This document shows positions 11,245 to 23,406 of a stretch of 64,000 bases of DNA, piece by piece. A program made the translations under genes and the position numbers. The notes under the pieces were generated by a model that saw only the letters and a program-made list of their open reading frames with translations, was not told the DNA's origin and searched no databases. The stretch's first letter is position 1; each line of letters begins with the position of its first letter. This DNA comes from Talpa occidentalis (Eukaryota; Chordata; Mammalia; Eulipotyphla; Talpidae), in the NCBI RefSeq assembly GCF_014898055.3, contig NW_023604861.1, positions 79,766,399 to 79,830,398 on the forward strand, given 5' to 3'.

Positions 11245-12545
11245 ACCAATGGAATCGAATAGAAAATCCAGAAATAAACCCACAGATTTATGGTCAACTA
11301 ATCTTTGACAAAGGAGCAAAGAATATGCATTGGAGCAAAGAAAGTTTGTTCAATAAATGGTGCTGGGAAAACTGGGTCGCTACATGCAAAAGAATGAAGC
11401 TTGACCACTACCTCACGCCATACACAAAAACCAACTCAAAATGGATTAAAGAACTAGACATAAGACCTGAAACTATAAAATACATAGAAGGAAATATAGG
11501 TGAAACACTACGTGATATGCACCTCAAAGACATCTTTACAGACACATCACCCAAAGCAGTGATAGTGAAGGCAAAGATAAACAGCTGGGACTACATCAAA
11601 TTAAAGAGCTTCTGCACAGCAAAAGAGACAATAACAAAAACAAAGAGAAACCCCACCGACTGGGAGAACATTTTTGCACACAAGACTGATGACAAAAATC
11701 TACAAAGAGCTGATGAGACTCAACAAAAACAAAGAAAATATTCCAGTCAAAAAATGGGCAGAAGAGCTAAAAAGAAACTTCTCTGAAGAAGAAATGCAAA
11801 TGGCCAACAGGCATATGAAAAATGTTCAACATCACTTGTAATCAGGGAAATGCAAATCAAAACTACCATGAGATAACTTCTTACACCAGTGAGAATGGCA
11901 CATATTAAAAAAACTAGCAACAACAAATGTTGGCGAGGGTGTGGAGAAAAAGGAACTCTCCTGCACTGTTGGTGGGAGTGCAAACTGGTCCAATCACTAT
12001 GGAGAGCTGTGTGGAGATTTCTTGACCTACTAAACATAGAGCTTCCATATGATCCAGCAATTCCACTCCTAGGTATTTACCCAAAGGACACAGAAACATC
12101 AATTCCAAAGAGCACCTGCACCCTTATGTTTATAGCAGCACTGTTTACAATAGCTAAGCTATGGAAATAACCCAAATGCCCAAAAATAGATGACTGGATC
12201 AAGATAATGTGGTACATATACATTATGGAATATTACTCAGCATTCAAAAAAGATAAACACATGCAATTTGCAGCAACATGGTTGGCGCTGGAATGGATCG
12301 TGCTCAGCGAAATAAGCCAGAAAGAAAAAGAAAAATACCGGATGGTCTCACTCATGGCAGGAATCTAGAAAACTTAAATAAGGGATCAGGAAAAAGAAAA
12401 ACTATAAGAAAGTAAAAATCAAAATCAACAAACAACTATGAACCAGAGGTGAGGGCGGGGAGGGGAGGGATTGGGGTCAAAATAAGGGGGTCGCAATTGT
12501 ATGGGGAATATAAAAATAAAAAAATTATATAAAAAATAAAAAAAA
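11245..12545 (+). mobile_element. 5'-truncated young L1 (end of ORF2 plus 3'UTR)
   Basis: Nearly identical to 27206-28507 of the full-length L1. It starts abruptly within ORF2 at ACCAATGGAATCGAATAG and ends in an A-rich tail. ORF2 remains open to 11786, where a deletion of about 14 bp relative to the full-length copy (near 11692) has shifted the frame. The Cys-rich end of ORF2 ([10 protein letters not shown], from about 11928) follows in another frame, and the ORF2 stop is at 12366-12368. It keeps the frame at 11288-11300 where the full-length copy has lost a base. The 3'UTR has a G-rich tract (about 12450-12490). No clear target-site duplication was found. Confidence 0.9.
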
Positions 12546-15500
12546 CAAAATTCAATTTATGGAAAAAACTTCCCTTTTTCCCTGTGTACAAAGAGAAGAG
12601 TGCTATATACAGTATTTTCAATCTTCTATACCTTGTTTTTCTCTTTTATCTTAACAATATGGAGCTAAACCCTTATCTGCAAATGCTTCTAGGTAGTCTA
12701 CTATGTGTGTTCATCATATACTTAATCAGTTCTCTCTTTGTTAGCATGCAAGTGAGGGATACTCAGGAATCCCAAACTGTTAAGAGGTGCATGCTCTAAA
12801 ATGGGGTCCAGCCATCCATTGCACAAATGCATAGGAAGCATGCTTTAGGTGTGAAAGGCCTTAATAGAATTAGCATGCATAGAGAGAGAAGAAATAACAT
12901 TCATAATAATTGTTTCCCGATAAAACCACACAAATTACCTATATCCTGGTGGTCAAATGCCCAACTAAGCAGGTTGAAGCAGGGCTGCTGAAGCCTAAAC
13001 GATTGCACAAATCTAAGGTGGACAACTATAAGAAAGAATTTTGGCAGGTCCCAGAAATCTATGATAGGAGAGAACGAAAATGCAAAATCAAAGTACAAAT
13101 CAAGATAATGGCTTCCATTCTCTGCCAAGAATAGCTATCTTGTGTGTCTCTTACCCATGTGTCTCTTCCAAACACCTCTATCAAGTGTCTGTACATGTTT
13201 CTCTTCCATGTCCCTGGGTACAAGTTGAAACTGGAAAAACAAGGCAGTGGGCTACCTGCCTCCCATGTTATATAGATTCATCTGTCTACTCAGCCCTAGT
13301 TCCCCGTAGCTACCCCACTCAGGAAGTCAAGTTCATGGTACACTGAGACCTGTAATCCAAGGCAGCTATACCTAAGTGAGGGTGGGGAAAATAGTCCCTG
13401 TCCTTTACGGAGATGTATCAGCCACAGAATGACATAAACCTCCATTATTTATGATTTTTTACTAGTTCTCTGGTGGAGTTCTATATCTAGTTAGGCAGCA
13501 TTAAGCAGGATCCTGGCTTTTCACTTTAGTTGAAAGTCAAATTAAGGAAGTATCCATCCATTATTATGTTAATTAGTTTAAAGATCAAGAATGAATGTTG
13601 TACTTTGAGTATCTATGAAAATGAATGCATTTTAACCTTTAATCTATTAATTGGTAGGAGTATATTAACACATTTCTTAACATTTCTTAGAATCAAACCA
13701 TTTCTGTATTCCTAGGATGAATGTAGCTAAACAGAGTTCCAATCATAGTATATATATATATATAATTTGTATCCTTTATTTTCATCTTAAACAAAATAAA
13801 AAATCTTTTATCATTTTCTTTTAAATTCTTTGTAGATATTATTTTGTTGACTGCATAATTTTCCATCTAGCATATATGTCATCTTTTTTTCATAGTTTTT
13901 ATTTTTTGGTATCTAATTTAGTTCTATTTTAAGCTATTTTATACAATGAGGAATCAAACTTTTTTTTTGATATATGTAACATAGCTCAGATGTAAGCCTC
14001 AGTCTTCTGATCTTATAGGTTTTAATATTTAAATTCAAATAATGTGGGTCTCCATCTCGCTATGGTAGAAAATCCAGTGTATACCTGACTGTATATCTTT
14101 GAATATCCTCTGATACCTGTTTCTTATAATCACATTCAATTCAGAATTTTGGCTTCTGCTAAATTTTGTTCCTATTCATCTCTGACCTCTTGCGGAAGCT
14201 CCTTTTTCTCTCTTTTGTTGACTCAACATAGATCAGAATCCCCTTTTAAATTCTCCAAACCACAATTCAAACAAGACAGGTATCAAAGATAGTTATCCCT
14301 ATGTGTAACAGACTTCTACTGTTGATTTGTTGAACAGCTGTACTGAGTTATAGTATAACAGATAAGATTAATACTAAGCATTCATGTTCTTAAAAGTCAT
14401 TTGGCTTTTTGTGTTACTGGGAATTTCTCATTTTTGTGACTTTTCATTGAATGTTATCTTCTTCCTTCTCCTTTCATCTCGGAATTGTCCAGGCATGAGA
14501 TGTTCCCCTCTTACACCTGTCACTGAAAATTAAAAATTCTTCCCACCTTAATATGTAGAGCAAGTCAATGCTCTCTTTTCTTATCCTGTCTCACAAATGG
14601 CCAGGTGCTAAGGTCTGTCTTGCCACAACTAAATTATCATTCCCCCCCCCCCAAATCAAATGGAATCTCTCTCCTGAGAATTGTCCTGAGGGATTTTACC
14701 AACAACCCCCTGGCTCCATCCCATCCTCTCCAGGAGTACTGATCAGTTTAGAACATAATCCTAAATCTTTATGAGTCAGATAATGCAGCACTAGTACTTG
14801 TGGGGATCCCCCCTGTATTTTTTTAAGCCTTCTGATAATGTGGTAATTACCTTTCTTATTGTTGATTGAAGAATTAGATTGTTGAGATTCTAACATGATG
14901 TATCTGTCAGCAGCATTGATTCATCATCACTGAATGCCAAGGTTTTCTCTGATTTGTAAAATGGGAGTATTAATTGATCATTGTCTTTCATCTCCTGACT
15001 CTCCTTTGTTTTTAATTCCCTCTGTATTCTTGTTTATTATTCCTATGCCTGTTTTATTCTTTAAGAGAAACATCAGGGTATAGGGGGTGGGAGTTGGGAA
15101 TGCTGAGCATAGTAAAAACAGCATACTGTAAAAAATGCATTTATTCTTTCCTTGAGGCTCTAATCAACATTCTATTTTGTTTAGAAATCTCCTGAAGAGT
15201 GGTAATGGGTTAGGACTCTTTCTCCCTTTTGTCCTATAAACCTGTCAGCTAAGCAACCCTTAGTGGCTTCCACTGGCCTCCCAGGACTATTTCTAACTAG
15301 ATTATTTTTATCCTCTTTATATTCAAAGGATGGAATTTATATTCAGAGGGTTAAATGTAAAGATTATGGTACTTTTGTAATGTGTACAATTACAAATATT
15401 AAATTGAGTACATGGCAGTGAATGTTCTCTATCTACAAATACTAATACTCAAAGTTCAGAATTTGTGTGGTGATTTGTCTCCAAGTTCACAGAGCTTGCA

Positions 15501-16390
15501 TGAATAGCACAAATAAGACTTTCCTTCAATTTATTTTTTGAATAGGTCTTTAGATCTTGTTTTCCTCCCCTTCTGACTAATAATCACCAGTGCCATCATT
15601 ATCATCCTGGTCCTTGTCACCTCTCACCACTCTGCCCTCTTGTCTCTTTAGCACATTCCCTTCCTACTGTCTCTCTCCTGCTGAGAGCCGCATGTACAAG
15701 AAATGCCACAGAGAGCCCTGAGAAAGGTCAAGGGCAGAGGGGGTGTTAGGACTGGCCAGGTGGCGAGAATTGAAGTCATAGAAGCAGACACTATCACAGG
15801 AAGTGTGAAGAAAGGAGGAGGGTTGTGAGCTAAGGATGTGTGCATCACTGAATGTGGAGTGGGGAAAGCCCTGGACATATCAGAAAAGGAAAAATCCAAG
15901 TAGGTAGCAATAATTGGGAATAATAGTGTATTTAACAATACACTCAGATTCATGCCAGCACAATGTTCCCAATCCTAATTAGTAAGAGGGGGGATCTACA
16001 TCCAAGGCACTCACCTCTGAAAATAGGCACTTGATATTCATAATAATTTGTATGTGACAATCTCTTATTTATATTAATTGGATACAGAGGTGTATTAAAT
16101 GCAAACATAATCCTCAAACTGCATTTCCATGTAATAATTCTGATCCATCTGCATTGCCTTTTTTCCAGCACAAGTGAAAAATAATAAAAACTGTCAGTAT
16201 TTCTCTTGTTCTTTCATGTCTTGAATAAGGATTAAAAACTGCAGTGAACTAATCACCATTTGAGCCAACACGAGGACAAAAGAGATGCTTGTAATAAGGA
16301 TCTTGGCAGCTCAAAATGGAATGATACATTTCTGAAGTAGGTTTATTCAATGCCTCCCCAAGGTGGCTCTGGATTCAGGATTTTACATTT
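12546..16390. other. Intergenic sequence, mostly unassigned
   Basis: No exon or RNA gene was recognised. Small low-complexity features are a short (TA)n at about 13748-13764 and a C-run at about 14643-14652. Open frames (for example 15648-15953 minus) show no recognisable protein. Confidence 0.4.
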
Positions 16391-16399
16391 AAATTCTGG

Positions 16400-16600
16400 T
16401 TCCACTCTTACATTCATGGCCTAAGAACTCGAGAAAGTTCACCTCAGCGAGGCTTGCTATCCTCATTTCTGAGATAGAAATAATAATAGGACCTATTTCA
16501 CAGGGATATTGTGAAAATAAATTATACATATACATTTAAATACATATAAATTATACTGGCACACAGTAAGCACTGAATAAATATAGGCCATTCCTATAAA
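16400..16600 (+). repeat. MIR SINE relic
   Basis: Core and 3' part of a MIR: a TTCCTCATCTGTAAAATGG-like segment (CTCATTTCTGAGATAGAAAT), then AATAATAGGACCTATTTCAC, GGGATATTGTGAAAATAAAT, and the ending CACAGTAAGCACTGAATAAA. It is diverged, as expected for this ancient mammalian element. Confidence 0.75.
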
Positions 16601-16669
16601 ACAGATGGCAAGAAATAAAAACTACTTACCACAATATACTCAGATGTCCAAGCAAAAACTCTGGGGGGT

Positions 16670-17425
16670 GTCCACATCTCTACCCTTCCTCTTATTAACT
16701 CATTAAATCTTTGACAAAGTCCTGTCTTACTTTCAACAGAAGTTCAAGATCCAAGACCTTTTCCCCACCTTCGCTGTGACCACTGGAGCCCAAATACTAC
16801 CTTCTTTCTCTTAGCAGACAGCCTCTGCCTCCTGATAGGGTCTCCTGCCCCTATCCTCGTTCCTCTCCGGTCCAAACTGTAACCAGAGTGAGCCCATGAA
16901 GCTACAAATTCTAATAAGCAAGAACACTTACTCCGTTTCCTTTCATTCCTGATTGAATCCAAACCCCAAAGGAAGCCTCAAGGCTTCATTTGGCTCCTGT
17001 CTCCCTTTCTAGCTTTATCATAGACCATGATCCTCTTTACTCACTGAAGTTCATGGGACCACTCTCAGTGCCTTATCCACATCATGTCCTTTCTCCAAAC
17101 ACTTGCTCTTTTCCCAGCCTGCACTGCTCTTTCTCCACTGGCTTCTTATTACAGCTCAGGACTCAGTTCAAATATCACCTTCCAGAGAAGCCTTCTCTAT
17201 CTCTCCTATTTAAGGCGGCTACCCCCAGTGGTTGCTATCTCACCACCTGGCTTATTTTCTCCATGGCATCTATCACAACCTGGAATTATAATCTATATTT
17301 TTGTTGCAATGATTTTTCCACAGCTCCCACTAGAATGTCAATCATAAGTACAGAGGTAGCTCTTATTTATTGCTCTGTCTCTAAGACTTGGCACTTGGCA
17401 GATTATTATTATTTGCTAAAACCTT
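16670..17425 (+). repeat. L2 LINE 3' end relic
   Basis: The plus strand matches the known L2 3' region in order: CTCAGTTCAAATATCACCTT, then AGAGAAGCCTTCTCTATCTC, a short stretch, GGCATCTATCACAACCTGGA, CCCACTAGAATGTCAATCAT, and GTCTCTAAGACTTGGCACTT near the end. The 145-codon frame at 16990-17427 lies inside this relic and is fortuitous. The 5' limit is uncertain. Confidence 0.75.
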
Positions 17426-17449
17426 AAATTAAGTGGCAGTGTTTATGTG

Positions 17450-17700
17450 TAAACAATGCACCCTTAAAATATGGGTGTATGTATACATGAGAATATGTGT
17501 AACAATGGTTGTATTTATATGAGTATGTGTGAGGGTGCACTATTCCTTATAGATATGCGTGAGAGTGTATGAATGGGTATATATGAATTTGTGTGAGGTG
17601 TGCCTGTGAGTTTGTGGATGAGTGAGGGTGTGTTCTGCCTGTGAATGTGTAAGAGAATGTGTCAGTGTGAGTGTGTGAATATGTGTGTAGTTGAAGAACT
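17450..17700 (+). repeat. Degenerate TG-rich low-complexity tract
   Basis: Irregular GTGTATG/GTGTGAG/GAGTGTG sequence over about 250 bp, consistent with an old decayed (TG)n microsatellite. The frame at 17547-17738 minus (a threonine/histidine/serine-rich string) is a reading of this tract. Confidence 0.65.
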
Positions 17701-18041
17701 TTAGAGAAACCTGATGTCTCTGATTTGATTTGAATCAAATGCTTTAATTAAATACTTAACAAAGTTTAATCAAGTACTTTAATTAAAATAATCCCATGAT
17801 GACAAATTATAGTGTTATAACAAACGAATATTTTACAGACCTCTATCTTAAGAGATTGACCTCATGAAGCTAATCACTAAAATGCCATATGCTGAGAAAG
17901 AACTTGTGGAATTTTTGATAAATCCTATGGGAACCCAATGCTTTTTCTATTTGTTTTTTTCAAGGAGACAATCTGGGATCTGCAGGGATTTGTTGGATAA
18001 ATGCATAGCTTCTCGGCCTAATGCCCATGCCATTCCTATTG

Positions 18042-18331
18042 CCTGACATATTCTTTTTTTTTTTTAAAGATTTATTTATTTATTCATACAAGCGCTGGGT
18101 ACAGTCAGAAGCACAGGAGGGTGAGAGAATTCACCAGAGCCAGAGCGGGGAACAAAACAGGCAGACCGACGAAATACACTACTGAGCAGCAGGCACGCAG
18201 GAGAGGTCTGTCACACCATGTGGGACACTCGCCCGCGGCCAGGGACGGAACCTGCGCTGCAGAGGCTGCGGGCAGCTTCGCAGTCCAGGGCTCAACCACT
18301 GCACCACCAGGGGAGGCCCTGGCATATTCTT
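18042..18331 (-). mobile_element. tRNA-derived SINE, subfamily A, with TSD
   Basis: Minus-strand SINE with marker GCGCTGGGTACAGTCAGAAG and head sequence reading CCACCAGGGGAGGCCC at the right end. The target-site duplication CCTG(A/G)CATATTCTT lies at 18042-18055 and 18318-18331, with one mismatch. It retains many CpGs, which suggests a fairly young insertion. Confidence 0.9.
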
Positions 18332-18359
18332 GCTTATCTGGGGTCAACTAATTTCTCAG

Positions 18360-18640
18360 ATCTCCACTGAAATGTTTGTTCCTCAGGAACTCCGCCAATC
18401 CATTCCGCCAACCCCAGCTAGGAGAAATTCACCATTATTTTGCTCCCAAAGAACCTCACACTTCTTTTGGGGTGTATGCACATAATATTTACAATTATGA
18501 TATTTAGGGATTTGCTGTATCCTTCTTTAAGTTTTAGGACCTCCTTTCAGTTTTAGACCTCCCCTTTGCTGTTTATTGCCACATTCCAGCATCTAACATA
18601 ACATCTTACATAATGTAAATGTTCAATAAATGCTTATGGA
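18360..18640 (+). repeat. L2 LINE 3' end relic
   Basis: L2-like 3' end: TCCACTGAAATGTTTGTTCC, CTCAGGAACTCCGCC in the position of the CTCAGAGAGGCCTTCCC-type sequence, then a cysteine-poor T-rich stretch and the end ATGTAAATGTTCAATAAATG. It is diverged and lies just downstream of the SINE. Confidence 0.6.
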
Positions 18641-18834
18641 ATATATAAAAAAGGAAAGCTATGTCCACATATATCTATATATTTTTAAATATTTAAAAAT
18701 ATTTACTACATAAACACATCTAAGAAATGATTACATTTCATAAGGGCAAGAACTCATGGTGTGTGATATATACACACTCAATAAATAGACATCAGTCAAT
18801 TGAACCTTAAACTCATATTATCTAATGTCTAGGA

Positions 18835-19040
18835 GCAATGACATTCTGAAGTCAGACCACCTCAGTGAAATCTACGTTCTGTCATTTACTAGCCATGTGA
18901 CCCTAGGAAATTTACATGACTTTGCTGAGACTCCATTTGCTTCTCTATAAAATGAAATTTCTGACTGTATCTCCCTAAATGCAATGTTGTAAGAATAAAA
19001 TAAAATAAACAGTTTGAATCAGAGTCAGCACAGTGAATAT
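18835..19040 (+). repeat. MIR SINE relic
   Basis: MIR-like order: a CTGAAGTCAGACCACCTCAG segment, TCATTTACTAGCCATGTGAC, CCTAGGAAATTTACATGACT, CTCTATAAAATGAAATTTCT, then GTTGTAAGAATAAAATAAAA and CAGAGTCAGCACAGTGAATA. Confidence 0.75.
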
Positions 19041-22000
19041 TCAAAAAACATGGAAAGGAAAAACAAAACTACCAGAAATTATATCCACTTACACATTTAA
19101 CATTTCAATATTTTAGCATTTAAAAGCATACCGGGTCATTACTGTTCATATCATCTTACTTACAGATGCAGAATAGTGAGACTTAAGTATATTCAGGTTT
19201 CACTGAATTATTTTCTAGATTCATTTTGGACTATATCAAGGGTTCTTTTTAATAGAACCTAGTCTGACTCTTGATTATCAAGGCTAGTGTTGAAATACTC
19301 TGAAAAGATGCCCTGATCAAACTTTTGTGTGAAATGAGCATTTACTTTAGTTATTGTTCATCTTCATTCTGGGTTTATGGAGTTTGAGCTCCTTCCCTGC
19401 TTCTGTTCTCTTTTACTAGATGTTGAAATCACTGTAATAAAGTTGCAAACAGCTTAAGTGAGAGAAGGAGCAGACACCTGAGGGGTCCCATACATGTGGC
19501 ATCTGAAGGTTCTTTGAAGGTTGATTCTGATCATAAATTATGGTAACAGCTAAAATGTGCTGCCTGACAGCAATTTGAATAGACTATTTAGGGTTCACCA
19601 TTTTGTGTAATATTTTAATCTCAAGAATAAACAAAGGAAAAAAAACTTCCCTGATATTAAAACTTAATTGGAAATACAGTCTACTTAGAGCTAAATTCAC
19701 ACAGCAGTTCCAGACAACATAAGGAACTGGTAGAGATTTGGTAGCAAGAATGAAAAGCTGCCGTAACACATACATAAAAATGCAGAAATGTCTCTGGATT
19801 TGAATAAGTAGAGGCTGGAAGAATTTTGAGGTGCAAATTTCTTTTTTCTGCTTAAGTAAAGGGCTCATTCGGGGTCAATAGACCTGCAAATAAAGTAAGC
19901 TTTTAAAAGACATACCTTCATAATTGTCACTTTTCTCCCTCTGAAATTTTAATCAAGTTCATATTTGAATTGTTTATATTCATCTTAATCACTTCTTTGA
20001 ACACATTCTTTCCAATATTAACTAATGTCAGGTTACGGGTAAGAGATAACAATTAAATTTTGCTCATGCTTGCCTCTCTTGAGGATTTTACGCATCCTTT
20101 TCTGTTTGTTATATATGTAGAACCCTTCAGGGTATCCACTGTTGCAATGCCTGTCATCGTTGCTTCCCTCTGTGAGCTCATCACAGGCACACCTAGTTTC
20201 TGAGCTTTTCCTCTATAATTAATTTCCTTGAGTCACTGAATAACTTTATCTACCTACTGCCATAAATATCTCATTTTCTCTGATATCCTTATTTGCAACA
20301 AGTCAACCAGAATTGAGCACAACATGGCTGTTCCCTTCACTGGTGCTGAAATAATTTCTTCTGACTCATGCTCAGTGCACTGAGTGGTGATGGAGGCTGT
20401 CTGTGACTGTTTGCTTGTTTAAGCACTTGCACATTAGATTATTTAACTGTTTGTTTAATTGTACCTCACTGAGAGTTCTACTCTCTGTTAAACCTTGTTA
20501 TCATTTGAGTGCTAGTCACTAAATATATATTTCTCTCCATCTAAGTGGTGCAAGTCAAATAAAATCACAACCTTATTTTATTGCTTTTAAGATACATGTT
20601 CACGTTTCTGCAACCAGAATATGTTTTCTATTCCTTATGCACATTTTAATGTGGCATTTCCCTCCAAAAAGACTGTCACTAGATTGTTTGTCTTACAACA
20701 ATGTTGTTAATATTTGTTTTGGGTTCTTAGAATACAAAAGATATTGTGAGTTAAAGGTAAATTAAACTTAGTTATTGGTTTGAGACACAAATAAGTTATT
20801 GCAACACCTGTTTTAACTTTACTCCTCAGATATTAAGATCTTTAGGGAAAAAAATTGGGCTTTTTTGATTTTAGGTCTAAACTTTTATAGTCTGGCATTT
20901 TTGAGTTTTCCTCTTTAACTGGATCAGTATAGAAAGTAACCCTGGAGACCACCTCTGCTTTGCTGACATCTATCATCAACTTACCACTTACACACACTGT
21001 CTTTTAAACTTCTGGCCATTTTTTTCTTCCCTTTAAATTCTCTGTCCTGGAATGTATGGATCAATCTTATATGCGGCACTTTATCAAAAGCTTTATTCAG
21101 GTCAAGAGTGGAGAATGTATAAACCTTATTTTCTCTGTCTTGGTGTCTTCTCATAAATTTTCATAGAATTTTAACTGCTGAATCCCATTAGCTCCAAAAA
21201 GAGAGTGGATAAAATATCAAGTTTGAACATGAGTACTCTGTTTGTTTAACTTTTAAAAAGCTAAATGTATCTTTATTAACTATAAATTTCTATATAAATT
21301 TACCAAAATGTGTACTGAATACAAACACATTTTCCATTTTCAGGTATCAAATGCAAGTGATAGATAGATGGAAAAATGGGTATGAGTATACATTTGCATC
21401 TGTAAAAATGCATGAGAAATTTTACTGAAAATCCAAATAATTACCATTATATTCATTTATGTTAACAATTAGTTTCATTAAACAATTAGTTATGTGACTG
21501 TGGATATAGATCAATACAATTCACCTCTTTATTGTGTGCATAAATATAAACATGTGTAAAGTAAGGTATATACTTATAGACATACAAAATCTATCAAGTA
21601 AGGTATAATAGAAGCTGGGTTAAATTTTAACTGCCATTTTCATACTTTGTGAGACTGTCATTTAAATCTTATGCTCCTCAGTTTCCGCATTTTGAAGCAA
21701 ATATGAAACAATAAAGCCTGCCTTATATATCACAGAAGGCTATACAGAGAATCATTTAAAAAGCTTTTTTAAACTATAAAATCCTTTACAAATATTGATA
21801 TTTAATGTAAAAGTTTTTCTCCTTACTTAGGAACAAAGTCTCATCTCCAAATAGCATATTTTGTCAATAATTTAGCTCGTTTTTTTCATTTATATCCAAT
21901 ATGTAATACAAAATGAATGAAACTTTCTCTTAAAAATCATCTATTTTTACATATATTATTTATCAGTATATTATGTATGCATATATGAATTATTTATCAA

Positions 22001-22165
22001 CATATTATATATACACAAATCATTGCATGTTTATTATATTTAGATATAGCTAGTTGTATATTGTTTTAGAGTCCATACATATCTAGTATAGATTTATAAT
22101 AGATGTAAACTTAGTTTCAGTGTTTTAGTGCAGAAAACCAAGAAAAAAATAACCAAACCCACTTT
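19041..22165. other. Intergenic sequence, nothing recognised
   Basis: About 3.1 kb of AT-rich sequence with no exon, RNA gene or clear repeat. Open frames are 94 codons or less. It includes a poorly defined AT-rich block (about 21940-22100) directly upstream of the full-length L1. Confidence 0.45.
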
Positions 22166-22180
22166 AAAAAACTTCATTAA
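22166..22180. repeat. Target-site duplication of the full-length L1 (left copy)
   Basis: AAAAAACTTCATTAA, repeated exactly at 28586-28600 beyond the second poly(A). The pre-insertion site reads TTT followed by AAAAAA, which matches the TTTT/AA-type nick of L1 endonuclease. Confidence 0.93.
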
Positions 22181-22197
22181 TGGAGAGGGGGCGGAGC

Positions 22198-22208
22198 AAC
22201 ATGGCGGC
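22198..22208 (+). promoter_or_regulatory. YY1-type motif AACATGGCGGC
   Basis: Matches the YY1 consensus core ATGGCGGC at +18 to +28 of the element. Human L1 carries a YY1 site near its first bases that helps set accurate transcription start. The site here sits in an equivalent position, so the same role is inferred. Confidence 0.7.
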
Positions 22209-22722
22209 GAGGAGACGCTGCGAGTAAGATCTCCCATTAAAAAAAGTTAATAGGGAGGAAAAGCGGCAGGTCCCAGTGAGAAGTGGGACACGGAAGATAA
22301 ACGGACGACGCCAGCGAACTGCCCGAAGAAGAAAGTGGCCATAAAAGAGGACTAGAAGGGAGGGAAGCGCAGAACCCTGCTCCCCTCCCCCGCCCACAGA
22401 GGCGGCACTCTCCGACCGGCAGAGAGGAGGAAACAACAAACCAAAACGGCCCACAAGAACAAACGACGCAGCAAGCGGGACTGTGAGTGGAAAGGAACTA
22501 TTGCAGCCACCACACCCCGTGAACGGGAGCTGAGGCGAACCCTGCAGGATCCCCCGCGGCGGTGAGCGAACGGCTCCGGGCGCCATTAGAGAAGAACAAA
22601 GACCCCGGGAGACGAGCACCCAGCCCTGGCTGCCGGTAAGCTGGCTCGGAAACGCGGCGCGCTCGGGGAGCTTGAAAAGCAAGTGCAGACCTGGATCGCG
22701 GCTGCCCAGGTCCCCGCGCCTG

Positions 22723-22764
22723 CGACCTAGGCTTGCGGGGAGACGACCTAGGCTTGCGGGGAGA
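22723..22764 (+). repeat. 21-bp tandem duplication in L1 5'UTR
   Basis: Two adjacent exact copies (22723-22743 and 22744-22764) of a unit beginning CGACCTAGGCTTGCGGGG. At 21 bp it preserves the antisense reading frame that crosses it. Confidence 0.9.
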
Positions 22765-23406
22765 CGCACGGAGGTCCTCACTGAGGTGAAGGTCCCTCCC
22801 TGAGTAAGCAGGATCCAGGCGCCCAGGCACGGGAGCTGTGCAAAAGGCGCCCTTCCCGCGCCACTGAACTGGGCTACAGCCCACGTCCTGGAACTGAGGG
22901 CTTTGAACTGAGACCCGGGGCACGAAAATTCGGGGCGTGGGTTCTCCACGACGGTGGGGCACAAGGCAGACACAGCACCCCAAAGCTGTTGAGGTGTATC
23001 CTACCATTCCCGCTCTGTTCTCTGTCCCACGGGGTGGGGGGAGGCGAAAAACAGCCCCCCAAGGACAATAGGAGAGATCTCTGGCGCCACCTAGCGACCA
23101 GGAAAAAAAAAAGTCACTAACACCCTATAAAACAGGACATTTCTTAAGACTGCTTGAAAAGGGCAGAAGGTTTCTGGAGGACCCAGTGGCCAGCCGGGAA
23201 GTTATTCCACGCCAGGCCCCTTCCGACCAGCAGTCTGAGCCCACAGAGGGAGCAGGCACCCACGTCCGGGGCAGACCGGGTGCGCAGAAGAGTGTGCCTG
23301 AAACCGGAGGCGCAGGGACTGCATCCCGCTTCGCCATTTGAGAACAGGGACATTTCTTCAGTAAAAACTGCCTAACACCAGCAGAAAGCTCCCCCAGAAG
23401 ACCGAG

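Larger units (their letters stand above)
22164..22973 (-). other. Long antisense open reading frame in L1 5'UTR (269 codons)
   Basis: An uninterrupted frame on the minus strand starts at an ATG (complement of 22971-22973) and runs out through the L1 5' end. Its last codons lie in the flanking target-site duplication. The predicted product is rich in serine, proline, glycine and leucine, with no recognised domain. Primate L1s are known to have a short antisense ORF0 in the same region, but this one is much longer and I see no homology. GC-rich DNA has few stop codons, so chance is a serious alternative. A second frame (22498-23007 minus) overlaps it. Confidence 0.3.
22181..23406 (+). promoter_or_regulatory. 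L1 5'UTR / internal promoter
   Basis: About 1.2 kb, GC- and CpG-rich in sharp contrast to its AT-rich surroundings. In L1 elements the 5'UTR carries an internal RNA polymerase II promoter. The first 30 bases include a YY1-type motif. It contains a 21-bp tandem duplication (22723-22764) and a long antisense open frame. The CpG density suggests little time for methylation decay since insertion. Confidence 0.85.

Noticed and set aside
10753..11262. 169-codon plus-strand open frame
   Set aside because: Low-complexity, phenylalanine/isoleucine/leucine-rich translation of AT-rich DNA; no domain or exon signals. It ends just inside the 5'-truncated L1.
16990..17427. 145-codon plus-strand open frame
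   Set aside because: Lies entirely inside an L2 relic in a frame that is not the L2 protein.
17450..17700. Possible coding or protein-repeat region in TG-rich DNA
   Set aside because: The histidine/threonine/serine repeats come from a decayed microsatellite.
18008..18019. GCTTCTCGGCCT, matching the 5' end of U2 snRNA
   Set aside because: Only 12 bases match and the sequence diverges immediately afterwards, so it is not a U2 gene or pseudogene.
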